Below, one piece after another: positions 8,582 through 17,587 of a DNA stretch of 36,809 nt; the first letter of the stretch is position 1; each line of letters starts with the position of its first letter. The position numbers were made by a program, and so were the translations under genes. The stretch lies in assembly GCA_012517265.1 (NCBI GenBank), contig JAAYVJ010000460.1, positions 1-36,809 of the forward strand, in the 5' to 3' direction. This stretch comes from Planctomycetota bacterium. GTDB taxonomy: Bacteria; Planctomycetota; Phycisphaerae; Sedimentisphaerales; Anaerobacaceae. The notes beneath the pieces were generated by a model that saw only the letters and a list, made by a program, of their open reading frames with translations, did not search any database and was not told the origin of the DNA.

Positions 8582-9088
8582 ATGCGCTGGATCTGGATTG
8601 ACAAGTTCGTCGAGTTTGAAAGCGGACGGCGGGCGGTGTCCGTCAAGAACGTCTCCATGGCCGAGGAACACGTGCACGACAACTTCCCCGGCTTTCCGAT
8701 GATGCCCGAGTGCCTCATGATCGAGGCGATGGCCCAAACCGGCGGGATCCTCGTCGGCGAGGCCCGTGACTTCCAGGAAAAGGTCGTTCTGGCCAAGATC
8801 AGCAAGGCGGTCTTCTTCGACTACGTCGTGCCGGGCGACACCCTCCGGCTTGAAGCCTGCATGCAGTCTATCGCGTCGGAGGCCGCAACCACCAGCGGCC
8901 GGATCACGCGGGCCGACCAGTTGATCGCCGAGATCGATCTGATGTTCAGCCACGTCGACCAGAATCTCGCCGGCAAGAAGTTCCCGGAGGACAACTTCGT
9001 GTTCACCGGGTTGTTCACGTCTCTCCTGCGGGATGTCGCCCTGAATCACGCTTGCCCGGAATCGCAGAAGACGGAGTCCGGGCAATGA
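8582..9088 (+). CDS. FabZ/FabA-like hotdog 3-hydroxyacyl-ACP dehydratase, subunit 2 (Glu48 present, His replaced by Asn34)
   Basis: MRWIWIDKFVEFESGRRAVSVKNVSMAEEHVHDNFPGFPMMPECLMIEAMAQTGGILVGEARDF aligns to FabZ. Confidence 0.87.
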   Translation: MRWIWIDKFVEFESGRRAVSVKNVSMAEEHVHDNFPGFPMMPECLMIEAMAQTGGILVGEARDFQEKVVLAKISKAVFFDYVVPGDTLRLEACMQSIASEAATTSGRITRADQLIAEIDLMFSHVDQNLAGKKFPEDNFVFTGLFTSLLRDVALNHACPESQKTESGQ

Positions 9089-10413
9089 CATCGGCGCGCG
9101 TCGTCATCACGGGGCTCGGCGCGGTCAGTCCGCTGGGCTTGACCGCTGCGGAACTGTGGTCTGGCCTGACTGCCGGGCGGTGCGGCATCGCGAGAATCAA
9201 GGCGTTCGATCCGACCGGCCTTCCCTGCGAACTGGCGGGCGAGGTCCCCCCTTATCGAGTTCAGGACCACGTCCCCAAGGTCCTTCGAAAGGCCGCCAAG
9301 TTGATGTGCCGCGACATCGAACTGTCCGTCATCGCGGCCAAGGAAGCGGTGGCCAGCAGCGGCCTGATCACCAAGGGAGTCGATCCCGAGAAGGCGAACG
9401 TCGATCCCACACGGTTCGCAATCAATATCGGCGCGGGGATGATCAGTTGCGACCTGGAGGAACTGGGCCCCGCCACTGCCGCCAGCGTCACCGACGGGCG
9501 GTTCGACCTCCGCAAGTGGGGCAAGGACGGGATGCGGCAGATCACCCCCCTATGGCTGCTCAAGTACCTGCCCAACATGCTGGCCTGCCATATCGGGATC
9601 ATTCACGACATCCAGGGGCCCAGCAACACGATCACCTGCGCCGAAGCCTCGGCCCACCTGGCGATCGGGGAAGCCGCCCAGATCATCGCCCGCGGCAGCG
9701 CAGACATCGCCCTGGCGGGCGGCGCTGAGGCGAAAGTCAACATGATGATCATGGTCCGACAGAACCTGCTCAAGCGCGTCGTCATGAACCGAAACGACAC
9801 GCCCGAAAGCGCGTGCAGGCCCTTCGACGTCGATGCGGCCGGCGCGGTGTTCGGCGAGGGAGGCGGCGTCCTGGTGCTGGAGAGTCTCGACCATGCACAG
9901 GCCCGCGACGCCCGAATCCTGGCGGAGATAGCCGGAATCGGCCAGAGCCACAGCATTCACACTCCGTATGCGGAGATGGAACCTGAGGGGACCGGAATCC
10001 GCATCGCCGTCGAGAAGGCGATGGCCGACGCGGGCATCGGGCCGGAGGATCTGGACCTGATCCTGCCGCACGGAACCGGCGTGCCGCACGACGACTTGGC
10101 CGAAGCTCGGGCGCTTGAAGCCGCTCTGGGCCCGGCGGTTCGTCGCATTCCGGTGTGGCCGACCAAGAGCTTGTTGAGCACGACGGGAGCCGCCGCCGGG
10201 GCGCTGGACATCATCGCGGCCGTGAAGGCGATGAATGAGCGTCTGATCCCGCCGGCGAGGAACTTCACCAAGCCGGCCAGCGGATGTGATTTGAGCATCC
10301 TGACCCAGAGTCGAGGAGGCAGAATCCGTCACGCACTGTGCTGCAGCCACACCTTCGGCGGGCAAACCGCCGCGGTTGTGCTCAAGTCCATCGACGGAGG
10401 CGCCGGACGGTAG
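9085..10413 (+). CDS. Beta-ketoacyl-ACP synthase family protein, variant (second catalytic His missing)
   Basis: RVVITGLGAVSPLG start; TITCAEASAHLAIGEA (Cys retained), LPHGTGVPHDDLAEA (first His), TKSLLSTTGAAAGALD where KSxxGHxxGAAG is expected. ATG at 9085 overlaps the upstream stop by 4 bp. Confidence 0.9.
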   Translation: MTSARVVITGLGAVSPLGLTAAELWSGLTAGRCGIARIKAFDPTGLPCELAGEVPPYRVQDHVPKVLRKAAKLMCRDIELSVIAAKEAVASSGLITKGVDPEKANVDPTRFAINIGAGMISCDLEELGPATAASVTDGRFDLRKWGKDGMRQITPLWLLKYLPNMLACHIGIIHDIQGPSNTITCAEASAHLAIGEAAQIIARGSADIALAGGAEAKVNMMIMVRQNLLKRVVMNRNDTPESACRPFDVDAAGAVFGEGGGVLVLESLDHAQARDARILAEIAGIGQSHSIHTPYAEMEPEGTGIRIAVEKAMADAGIGPEDLDLILPHGTGVPHDDLAEARALEAALGPAVRRIPVWPTKSLLSTTGAAAGALDIIAAVKAMNERLIPPARNFTKPASGCDLSILTQSRGGRIRHALCCSHTFGGQTAAVVLKSIDGGAGR

Positions 10414-11742
10414 ATGAGAACGTCAGAAACACGCGAACGAGTCGTCGTCACGGGGATGGGAATCGTCTGCCCGCTCGGCCACGACGTGGCATCCCTCTGG
10501 GAGGGGCTCCTGTCCGGCCGCAGCGGCGTCGGACGCACCACCCTCTTCGACGCCTCGACGTTTCCCACAACATTTGACGCCGAGGTCAAGGGCTACGACT
10601 TCCGCCGGCACATCCGGCATCCGGAATTCCATGAGGGGTGTAGCCGCGGATCCGGGTTCGTCCTCGGCGCCACGGTCCAAGCCTGCAAACAGGCCAAAAT
10701 CGAGGTGGAGACCAGCAAGCCGGCCGATGGAATCGATCGCACGCGGATGGGCATCTACCTCGGCGCCGGCGAAGGCTCGCTCGACAATGACTCGTTCTTC
10801 GGCAGCATCATCGCCGGCTGGGATGCCGAGCAACAGCGGATGGTCTGGCCTCGAAGCATCCGCGTCGCGATGGGGCAAATGTCAGCCGTGCGGGAGCTCG
10901 AACAGGAGCCGAACATGGCCGCCGGCCACACCGCGATGCTCACCGGAGCCCGGGGGCCGGTCCGAAGCTGTCTGACGGCCTGCGCCGCCAGCACGCAAGC
11001 CGTGGGCGAAGCCAGCATGATCATCCGACGGGGCGACGCGGACATCATGGTCGCCGGCGGCGTCCACTCGATGATCCACCCCCTGGGAATTACAGGCTTC
11101 AACCTGCTGACCGCCCTGTCGCAACGAAACGACAGTCCCGAAACGGCATCCCGTCCGTTCAGCGGCACCCGGGACGGCTTCGTCATCGGCGAGGGCGCGG
11201 CGATTCTGATCCTGGAGTCGCTGACCAGCGCTCGCAGACGAGGCGTTCCCATCCTGGCCGAGATCGCCGGCTACGGGTGCAGTTCGGACGCTTTTCGCGT
11301 GACCGACATGCACGAGGAGGGCCGCGGCGCGGCCCAGGCGATGATCGCCGCGCTGGCGGACGCTGGCCTGACGACCGATGACATCGACTACATCAACACC
11401 CACGGCACGAGCACGCAGGAGAACGACTCCATCGAAACCCTGGCCATCAAAACCGTTTTCAAGGATCGGGCCAGGCAGGTTCCGGTCAGCAGCATCAAAA
11501 GCATGCTCGGACATCTGATCGGGGCCGCAGGCGCGGCGGAGATCATCGCCTCCGTGCTGGCGATTCACCACAACATCGTGCCCCCGACGATGAACCTGCA
11601 CGATCCCGATCCCAAGCTGGATCTTGATTACGTGCCGAACGCGCCGCGCAAAATGCCCGTGAACACGGTGATGAAGGAGTCCTTCGGTTTCGGCGGCCAG
11701 AACAACGTCGTGATCCTAAAACGATTCCGTGAAGAAGCATAG
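10414..11742 (+). CDS. Beta-ketoacyl-ACP synthase (FabF-like), complete catalytic triad
   Basis: RVVVTGMGIVCPLG; CLTACAASTQAVGEA (Cys); INTHGTSTQENDSIE (His); IKSMLGHLIGAAGAAE (His); FGFGGQNNVVIL C-terminus. Confidence 0.93.
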   Translation: MRTSETRERVVVTGMGIVCPLGHDVASLWEGLLSGRSGVGRTTLFDASTFPTTFDAEVKGYDFRRHIRHPEFHEGCSRGSGFVLGATVQACKQAKIEVETSKPADGIDRTRMGIYLGAGEGSLDNDSFFGSIIAGWDAEQQRMVWPRSIRVAMGQMSAVRELEQEPNMAAGHTAMLTGARGPVRSCLTACAASTQAVGEASMIIRRGDADIMVAGGVHSMIHPLGITGFNLLTALSQRNDSPETASRPFSGTRDGFVIGEGAAILILESLTSARRRGVPILAEIAGYGCSSDAFRVTDMHEEGRGAAQAMIAALADAGLTTDDIDYINTHGTSTQENDSIETLAIKTVFKDRARQVPVSSIKSMLGHLIGAAGAAEIIASVLAIHHNIVPPTMNLHDPDPKLDLDYVPNAPRKMPVNTVMKESFGFGGQNNVVILKRFREEA

Positions 11743-11796
11743 ACTCGATAGGTCCCATTCGTCTCAGTGGTCCTGTCGCAGCGAGGCAAAACGACT

Positions 11797-13071
11797 ATGA
11801 TCGATATCAGGCAAATCCGGGACAATCCGGATCTGTACATTCAGGCGGCCAGGAACAAGCGTATCGACGCCGACATCCAGAAGCTGCTGGAGATCGACCG
11901 CCGGCTCAAGGACATCAAGACCAAGCTCCAGGACATCGCGACGGAGAAGAACCGCGTCGGCAAATCGATCCCGAAGCTCTCCGGCGCCGAGCGGGAGTCC
12001 GCACTGGCGAATCTGGCGGGCTTGAAGCCGCAGGAAGAGCAGCTCCAGGAGGAAGCCAAGGCCCTTCAACCCCAGTATGACTCTCTGTTGCTGGAGGTGG
12101 CCCAGCCGGCCGATCCCGACGTGCCCGTGGGCAAGGACGACACGGAGAACGTCGAAGTCCGTCGAGAGGGCGAGGTCCGGCAGTTCGGTTTCGAGCCCAA
12201 GGACCACGTCCAGCTCGGTCTGGCTCTGGACATGGTGGACATCGAGCGAGGCGTACGCCTGGCCGGTGCGAGGAACTACTTCCTCAAGGGCGACGGCGCA
12301 ATGCTGCACTGGGCAGTCCTGCGGTTTGCGATCGATTTCATGGTCGGGCGGGGCTACACCCCCATGGTCGTGCCGCTGCTGATGCGGGACGAGGCGATGC
12401 GAGGGACCGGCTACTACCCTGGCGCCGAAGAGCAGACCTACCGCATGGAGCGGGACGAGTTGAACCTCGTCGGGACCGCCGAAGTGCCGGTGACGGCCTA
12501 CCGCATGGGCGAGATCCTCCAGGAGGACGAGCTGCCGATCAAGAGCGTCGCCTTATCGAGCTGTTTCCGTCGCGAGGCGGGCGCCGCCGGCAAGGACACC
12601 TATGGGCTCTACCGTATCCACCAGTTCGACAAGGTCGAGCAGGTCGTGGTGTGCCGCAACAGCGTCGAGGAGAGCAACAAGTACCATGCCGAGATCCTGG
12701 CCAACTCCGAAGGCGTGATGCAGGCCCTCGGACTGCCCTACCGCGTCGTGATCGTCTGCACGGGCGACCTCGGCCGCGGACAGGCCAAGAAGTACGACAT
12801 CGAGGCCTGGATGCCCTCGCGGAAGAGCTACTCGGAAACCCACAGCGCCAGCAAATTCCACGAGTTTCAGGCCCGACGGATGAACCTCCGATACAAAGAA
12901 GCCCAGACCAAGAAGAACCTCTACTGCCACACGCTGAACAACACCGTGATCGCTTCGCCTCGCGTGCTGATCCCCCTGATGGAGATGTACCAGAACGCCG
13001 ACGGCTCGATCACCATCCCCGAAGTGCTGCGGCCCTACATGGGCGGTCGGGACCGGATCGGTCCCCGCTGA
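11797..13071 (+). CDS. serS: Serine--tRNA ligase
   Basis: MIDIRQIRDNPDLY start; motif 2 SCFRREAGAAGKDTYGLYRIHQFDKVE; CTGDLGRGQAKKYDIEAWMPSRKSYSETHSAS; NNTVIASPRVLIPLMEMYQNADGSITIPEVLRPYMGG. Confidence 0.98.
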   Translation: MIDIRQIRDNPDLYIQAARNKRIDADIQKLLEIDRRLKDIKTKLQDIATEKNRVGKSIPKLSGAERESALANLAGLKPQEEQLQEEAKALQPQYDSLLLEVAQPADPDVPVGKDDTENVEVRREGEVRQFGFEPKDHVQLGLALDMVDIERGVRLAGARNYFLKGDGAMLHWAVLRFAIDFMVGRGYTPMVVPLLMRDEAMRGTGYYPGAEEQTYRMERDELNLVGTAEVPVTAYRMGEILQEDELPIKSVALSSCFRREAGAAGKDTYGLYRIHQFDKVEQVVVCRNSVEESNKYHAEILANSEGVMQALGLPYRVVIVCTGDLGRGQAKKYDIEAWMPSRKSYSETHSASKFHEFQARRMNLRYKEAQTKKNLYCHTLNNTVIASPRVLIPLMEMYQNADGSITIPEVLRPYMGGRDRIGPR

Positions 13072-13114
13072 TCCGCTGCGTCGGCGCCTTTTAGTCCAGA
13101 ATGAAGTAGAAAAT

Positions 13115-13152
13115 CCGGCCTTCGAATGAGATAGCCGTCATTCGAAGGCCGG
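13115..13152. terminator. Bidirectional hairpin terminator between serS and gspD
   Basis: Perfect 15-bp inverted repeat CCGGCCTTCGAATGA / TCATTCGAAGGCCGG with 8-nt loop, between two converging genes. T-rich on both exits (ggtttt on +; attttctacttc on -). Confidence 0.8.
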
Positions 13153-13193
13153 ACCGGTTTTCACATCCGGTCGAAGAACCGTCCTCCGGCCGC

Positions 13194-16100
13194 CTAGTTG
13201 TCTTTCAGGCTCTCGTCCAGCTCGTCGGACATCTGGTTCAATTCGCCCTGGATGGTTTCGAGCTTCTGCTTGGGCTTCTCGATCTGCGCCGCGGTCTCCG
13301 GCGACAGCGCTTCTCCGTGGTCGATGACGTACGGCGTGATGAACACGATCAGCTCGTTGTTCGCCTTCGTGACATCATTGTGCCGGAACGCCCCGCCGAT
13401 CAGGGGCAGATCGCCCAGGAGCGGGACCTTCTTCTCGATCTTGCTGTCGGTCTGGAAGAGAATGCCGCCCAACATGAGGGTCTGGCCGTCCTCGACGATC
13501 ATGTTCGTGGTGCTCTCCATGACTCGCCGCACGGGCTGGCTGTTGATCGTATCGCCCGTCAGGTCGGACAGCAATACCGTGACGATCATGTCGACGTTCT
13601 TCTCCGGCGTGATGCTCGGACGCACCGCCAGCTGCATGCCGACTCGCATGTAGTCGAAGCTCTGGGTGACGCGGCCGCCGGTTTCGGACGTGGAGGCGTT
13701 CGTCTGGAAGGCGACCATCTGGCCCTTGAAGAAGCTCGCCTCTTCGTTGTCCTCGGTCCACAACGACTGCTGGTTGAGGATCTGGGCGTTGACCTTCTTG
13801 ACCAGAAAGTCCAGCATGCCCGTGACGCTCGTTCCCACCTTGAGCGTGGCCGAGCCTCGCTCCTCGAGATACGTCAACTCGGACAAGGCGGTGACCGAGT
13901 TCTCTCCGACGGAGAAAGCCCCCGCCGCATTCGACGACAATTGGAGGCCTAGAGAGGTCAGGTCCTGGTGGTCTATCTCGACAACGACCGCCTTGACCAA
14001 GACCTGCTTGCCGGGAACATCCAGGCCCCGAATCGTCTCCTCAATGCTGGCCTGGAACTCCGGCGGCGCCAGCACCAGGATCGATTTGCTCCGCGGGTCG
14101 GGCACGAACCGCACCCGTCCGATCACGTTGCTGATCGGCTCCTGGTCGGTCCTGCCTCTGGCCCCGCCGCCGCCGGTGGACCACCACGGAGTGTACTCGC
14201 TCGAGCCGCCCTGGTTGCCGTTGGGATTTCCGCCTTGGTTGCTGTTCCTCGCGTTGCCCTGGTTCTGCGAGTTTCTGCTGTCCTCCATGGAGTACTGGCC
14301 GATGCCCTGCGTGGTCCGGCGAACGCGGGCATTCGTCCCGGGCTCGTTGAACATGGCGTTGAGCCGCTCGGCAAGATCCTCCGTGTCGGCGTACTTGATC
14401 TGAACGACGTGTGGAATCTCGGCCATCTCCTGGCGGTCCAGTTCGTAAATGAGCTGTTCGATGACCGCGTACGCCTGCGGAATCTTGCTCACGACGATGA
14501 TCTTCTTGGTCCCCGTCACCTCTTCGAAGGTCAGTTGCCCGTACAGGGGACCGACGATCTTCTGCCGCTGGTCCATCTCGTCGCCGTAGAGAAGCATGCG
14601 AATCAGCGACCGGCTGGAGTCGGATTCCTGAGAGAAGAGTTTGCGGAGCAGCGTGGCCATCTGGACCGGGTCCGAGTTCTTCAGTTCGATGATCCGCGGC
14701 CTGACCTGGTCCACGTCCAGCGGCACGTCCCACTCCTCGATCTGCTTGCGGATCTTGACCATGTTCTCCGCGGAGGCGATCACCGTGACCTGGCCCATCG
14801 AGGGATACGAGATGGCTTTCACCGTCTCGCTGGGCTGGATATTGCGGTACCGCGAGGAGCGGTAGCCGTAGCTGTAGGAACTGCCCGACTCGGACTCGTA
14901 CAGCCCTTCGAGGTTGGTCTTGATCTGGTCGGGGTCGGCATGCTTGAGCTTGAAGACCTCGGTGAGGAACTGCCCCGGCATGATGTCGACCTCGGCGATC
15001 AGCTTCTTGACCATCTCCCGCAGATCCGCCCGGCCGAAAATCATGATCTGCCGGGATTGCGACAGGGCCTGCACGAGCACGTTCGGCCGCAGCTCCGTGC
15101 CCGGCATCTGCTCCAACGACTGCTGGATTCGCCGGGCCACTTCTTCCGTATCGGCGTAGACGATCGACACCGTCTCGTATTCCGCTTTGATCGGCTCGTC
15201 CTGGTCCATCTTCTGGATCCATTCGCCAATCTGGCGGATGGCGTCGGACGAGCCCCTTGCGATGATCCACTTTCGCTTCGGCTCGGGGATCAGAACGATG
15301 GGCGTGTCGTCGGCGCCGATGACGACCGAACTGGCGCTCTTGCCGCTGCCACCGGAAACCTGGCTGCTCCGCCGCGCCGCGCCGCCACTTCGAAGTTGCC
15401 CTCCCCGCCGGCTGTCCGCCGGACCGCCCAGGAGCATGCGCAGCAACTGCACCATCTCCGTCGGATCGCCGCTGTGGACGTCGAAGATCTCGGTGACCAT
15501 CCGGCCGGCGTCAGGCACGTCGAACTGCGAGATGATGTTCTCGATCCGCATCAGGTTGGCGACCGAGTCGATCACCAGCAGCGTGCCGGTCGATTCGTCG
15601 GCGCCGACGTGCCCGTACTCGCTGACCAGCGGCTTGACGATCTCGCCCATCTGCGACGGAGGATAGTTCTGCAGCTTGAAGAACTTCTGAACGATCTGGC
15701 TGGTGTCTTGGAACGCCGCCAGGGGCTGTTCGGGACGAACAATCGGGTGGATGCCCAGCTTGGCTTCGCTCAGCGGCTTCAGGAAGATCGTGTCGTCCAT
15801 CTCCTCCGGCGAGAAGCCCTTCATCCGCAGGGCGCTGTAGATCCTCAGCAGAGCCTTGCTCCGGGGCAGCTTGTCCGGCGCGTAGATGGTGATCTTCTGC
15901 TTCATCGCTTCGTCGCTGGGAATTACGGCTTTGCCGGTCCACTGGGCGATCTTCTCGATGATGTTCTTCATCTCGACGTCTTTGAGGTTCACGGCCTCGA
16001 GGGGATCGTTCGGATCCTCCCGGGCCTTGGCCTCGGCAGGCTTGGCCTCCGCAGGCTTGGCGTCGCCGGACGTGATCGCCTCGGGCTTGGCGGTCTGGCC

Positions 16101-16382
16101 GGGGCCCTCGCTGAACTGGGGAGTCGGCCGATTCGGCTCTTCGCCGGCCGGCTTGTTGGGGTCGCCCTTGGTTGCCGCGGACTGCGCCGCGTTGGGATCG
16201 AGCTTTGGAGTCGTCGCCCTGTTAGGCTCGTTTGGGCCCGACCCTTTGCGGCTGGGCTGCGCGCCGGCCTTGCTTTCAACTCCCGACAGACCCGCTGCGG
16301 GCGACTGGAAGCCGACCTGCCAGACGATCACGCCGGCCGCCACCAAAACCAGCATCCATAAGACTACTTTTGACCGTTCCAA
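13194..16382 (-). CDS. gspD: Type II secretion system secretin GspD, with an enlarged N-domain region
   Basis: 1062 aa; N0-like domain, repeated N1-type modules ending in '...xxIxxxD', then secretin domain VLVKAVVVEIDHQDLTSLGLQLS ... VEDGQTLMLGGILFQTDSKIEKKVPLLGDLPLIGGAFRHNDVTKANNELIVFITPYVI. Apparent TTG start. Confidence 0.93.
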   Translation of the reverse strand: MERSKVVLWMLVLVAAGVIVWQVGFQSPAAGLSGVESKAGAQPSRKGSGPNEPNRATTPKLDPNAAQSAATKGDPNKPAGEEPNRPTPQFSEGPGQTAKPEAITSGDAKPAEAKPAEAKAREDPNDPLEAVNLKDVEMKNIIEKIAQWTGKAVIPSDEAMKQKITIYAPDKLPRSKALLRIYSALRMKGFSPEEMDDTIFLKPLSEAKLGIHPIVRPEQPLAAFQDTSQIVQKFFKLQNYPPSQMGEIVKPLVSEYGHVGADESTGTLLVIDSVANLMRIENIISQFDVPDAGRMVTEIFDVHSGDPTEMVQLLRMLLGGPADSRRGGQLRSGGAARRSSQVSGGSGKSASSVVIGADDTPIVLIPEPKRKWIIARGSSDAIRQIGEWIQKMDQDEPIKAEYETVSIVYADTEEVARRIQQSLEQMPGTELRPNVLVQALSQSRQIMIFGRADLREMVKKLIAEVDIMPGQFLTEVFKLKHADPDQIKTNLEGLYESESGSSYSYGYRSSRYRNIQPSETVKAISYPSMGQVTVIASAENMVKIRKQIEEWDVPLDVDQVRPRIIELKNSDPVQMATLLRKLFSQESDSSRSLIRMLLYGDEMDQRQKIVGPLYGQLTFEEVTGTKKIIVVSKIPQAYAVIEQLIYELDRQEMAEIPHVVQIKYADTEDLAERLNAMFNEPGTNARVRRTTQGIGQYSMEDSRNSQNQGNARNSNQGGNPNGNQGGSSEYTPWWSTGGGGARGRTDQEPISNVIGRVRFVPDPRSKSILVLAPPEFQASIEETIRGLDVPGKQVLVKAVVVEIDHQDLTSLGLQLSSNAAGAFSVGENSVTALSELTYLEERGSATLKVGTSVTGMLDFLVKKVNAQILNQQSLWTEDNEEASFFKGQMVAFQTNASTSETGGRVTQSFDYMRVGMQLAVRPSITPEKNVDMIVTVLLSDLTGDTINSQPVRRVMESTTNMIVEDGQTLMLGGILFQTDSKIEKKVPLLGDLPLIGGAFRHNDVTKANNELIVFITPYVIDHGEALSPETAAQIEKPKQKLETIQGELNQMSDELDESLKDN

Positions 16383-16421
16383 GATCTCACCTCACTTTTG
16401 TCGTTGGCCTGCAATCGGCGA

Positions 16422-16835
16422 TCAACTCTGACCTGCGGCGTTGGGCTCCGCGACGGTCTTCTCGCTGCGTTGACTGCTGTTGGGTTCCTGCACCTTGGGC
16501 GGTTGTCTGCTTCGCCGCCCGCCGACTCGCTCTCGCACCTGCTCCCGGAATTTGTCCTTTTCCTCTTGCGTCGCGTTCTCCATTTTCTCGATCATCTCGG
16601 CATGCCGCTGTTTGATCTGGGCCCGGACCTCGGGGGTATCCTTCGTCTGCCCGCCGCCGGGCGCTGGGCCCTTGGGAGCCTCGCTTTGAACCGCCTTCGT
16701 GGTGTTCGCATCACTGGAAGTCGCCGGCGTGTTGCTTCCCATCCGAGCCTGGTGGATCAACAGACCCACGCCGTATGCGGCGATCAAAACCGCCGCGATC
16801 ACAACCACTGTGACAATCGAGTTCGATGACTTCAT
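16422..16835 (-). CDS. Hypothetical single-TM protein with charged helical tail, within the T2SS operon
   Basis: MKSSNSIVTVVVIAAVLIAAYGVGLLIHQ (TM), then TPEVRAQIKQRHAEMIEKMENATQEEKDKFREQVRERV. Co-oriented with gsp genes. Confidence 0.6.
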   Translation of the reverse strand: MKSSNSIVTVVVIAAVLIAAYGVGLLIHQARMGSNTPATSSDANTTKAVQSEAPKGPAPGGGQTKDTPEVRAQIKQRHAEMIEKMENATQEEKDKFREQVRERVGGRRSRQPPKVQEPNSSQRSEKTVAEPNAAGQS

Positions 16836-16859
16836 TCCCTGCAACCTTTCGCATCCAAA

Positions 16860-17549
16860 TCACTGTGCTCTTCTGCTGAGTCGTTCGCGCATCTGCTGGC
16901 GAGCCTGTTGTCGTTCCTCCGGGCTCATGTTCTGCCATTGGGACCGCATCCGTTCCCGCTCCTCCGGCGACAACTGCGAGCCGCCCTGCCCCGTCTGGGA
17001 GGGGCCGCCGCTTGGACCGCCCGCCGCCGCCTGGGCCTTTCCCCCCGGGCCCGGCCTGCCGCCGGAACGTGAGGGACCGGGGCGATCCTCAGAGGAGCCG
17101 CCGCTGCCGCCGGAACCGATGGGCGTGAATTCCTTCTCCTGCCCGTCCCACACCACCTTCACCTTCGTCGGTTCGATGGCGACGATCTTCGCGTCGCCCA
17201 CGCTTTCGCCGACCTTGCACCACTTGCCGTTGATCAGCGCCTCGTCGCCCAGGATGCCGAGCACTTCGCTGATCGGATGCTGACGCGGCGGCGTCTTGAC
17301 GAACAGACTCTTCTTCTTGAGTTCCTCCGCCGAGGTCCTGCCCGCAGCGAGCAGCTTGCCCATGTCGGGCGCAGCCCCCGAGCCGGTCGCATCGGCGACG
17401 AGCTTCGCGGCCACGCCGCGAGCTTCTGCCGAAGACGCGAGAAAGCCGGCGACTCTCAGAAACGTGAGAGCCCCCAGCAGAATCGTCGTGGCTGCAAGCA
17501 CCTTGGCGTAGAAATCCGTCTTCTCTCTGCTGAATTCAGTCTTCATCAT
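16860..17549 (-). CDS. GspC/PilP-like inner-membrane protein with C-terminal SPEER-type charged repeat
   Basis: N-terminal TM; KKSLFVKTPPRQHPISEVLGILGDEALINGKWCKVGESVGDAKIVAIEPTKVKVVWDGQEKEFTPIG resembles the GspC homology region; tail SPEERERMRSQWQNMSPEERQQARQQMRERL. Confidence 0.6.
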   Translation of the reverse strand: MMKTEFSREKTDFYAKVLAATTILLGALTFLRVAGFLASSAEARGVAAKLVADATGSGAAPDMGKLLAAGRTSAEELKKKSLFVKTPPRQHPISEVLGILGDEALINGKWCKVGESVGDAKIVAIEPTKVKVVWDGQEKEFTPIGSGGSGGSSEDRPGPSRSGGRPGPGGKAQAAAGGPSGGPSQTGQGGSQLSPEERERMRSQWQNMSPEERQQARQQMRERLSRRAQ

Positions 17550-17587
17550 GCGTTACCACACAACCCCACCCGCCGCCGGCGTTTCGC

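Noticed and set aside
13968-16361. 797-aa plus-strand ORF
   Set aside because: Antisense shadow of gspD with biased composition.
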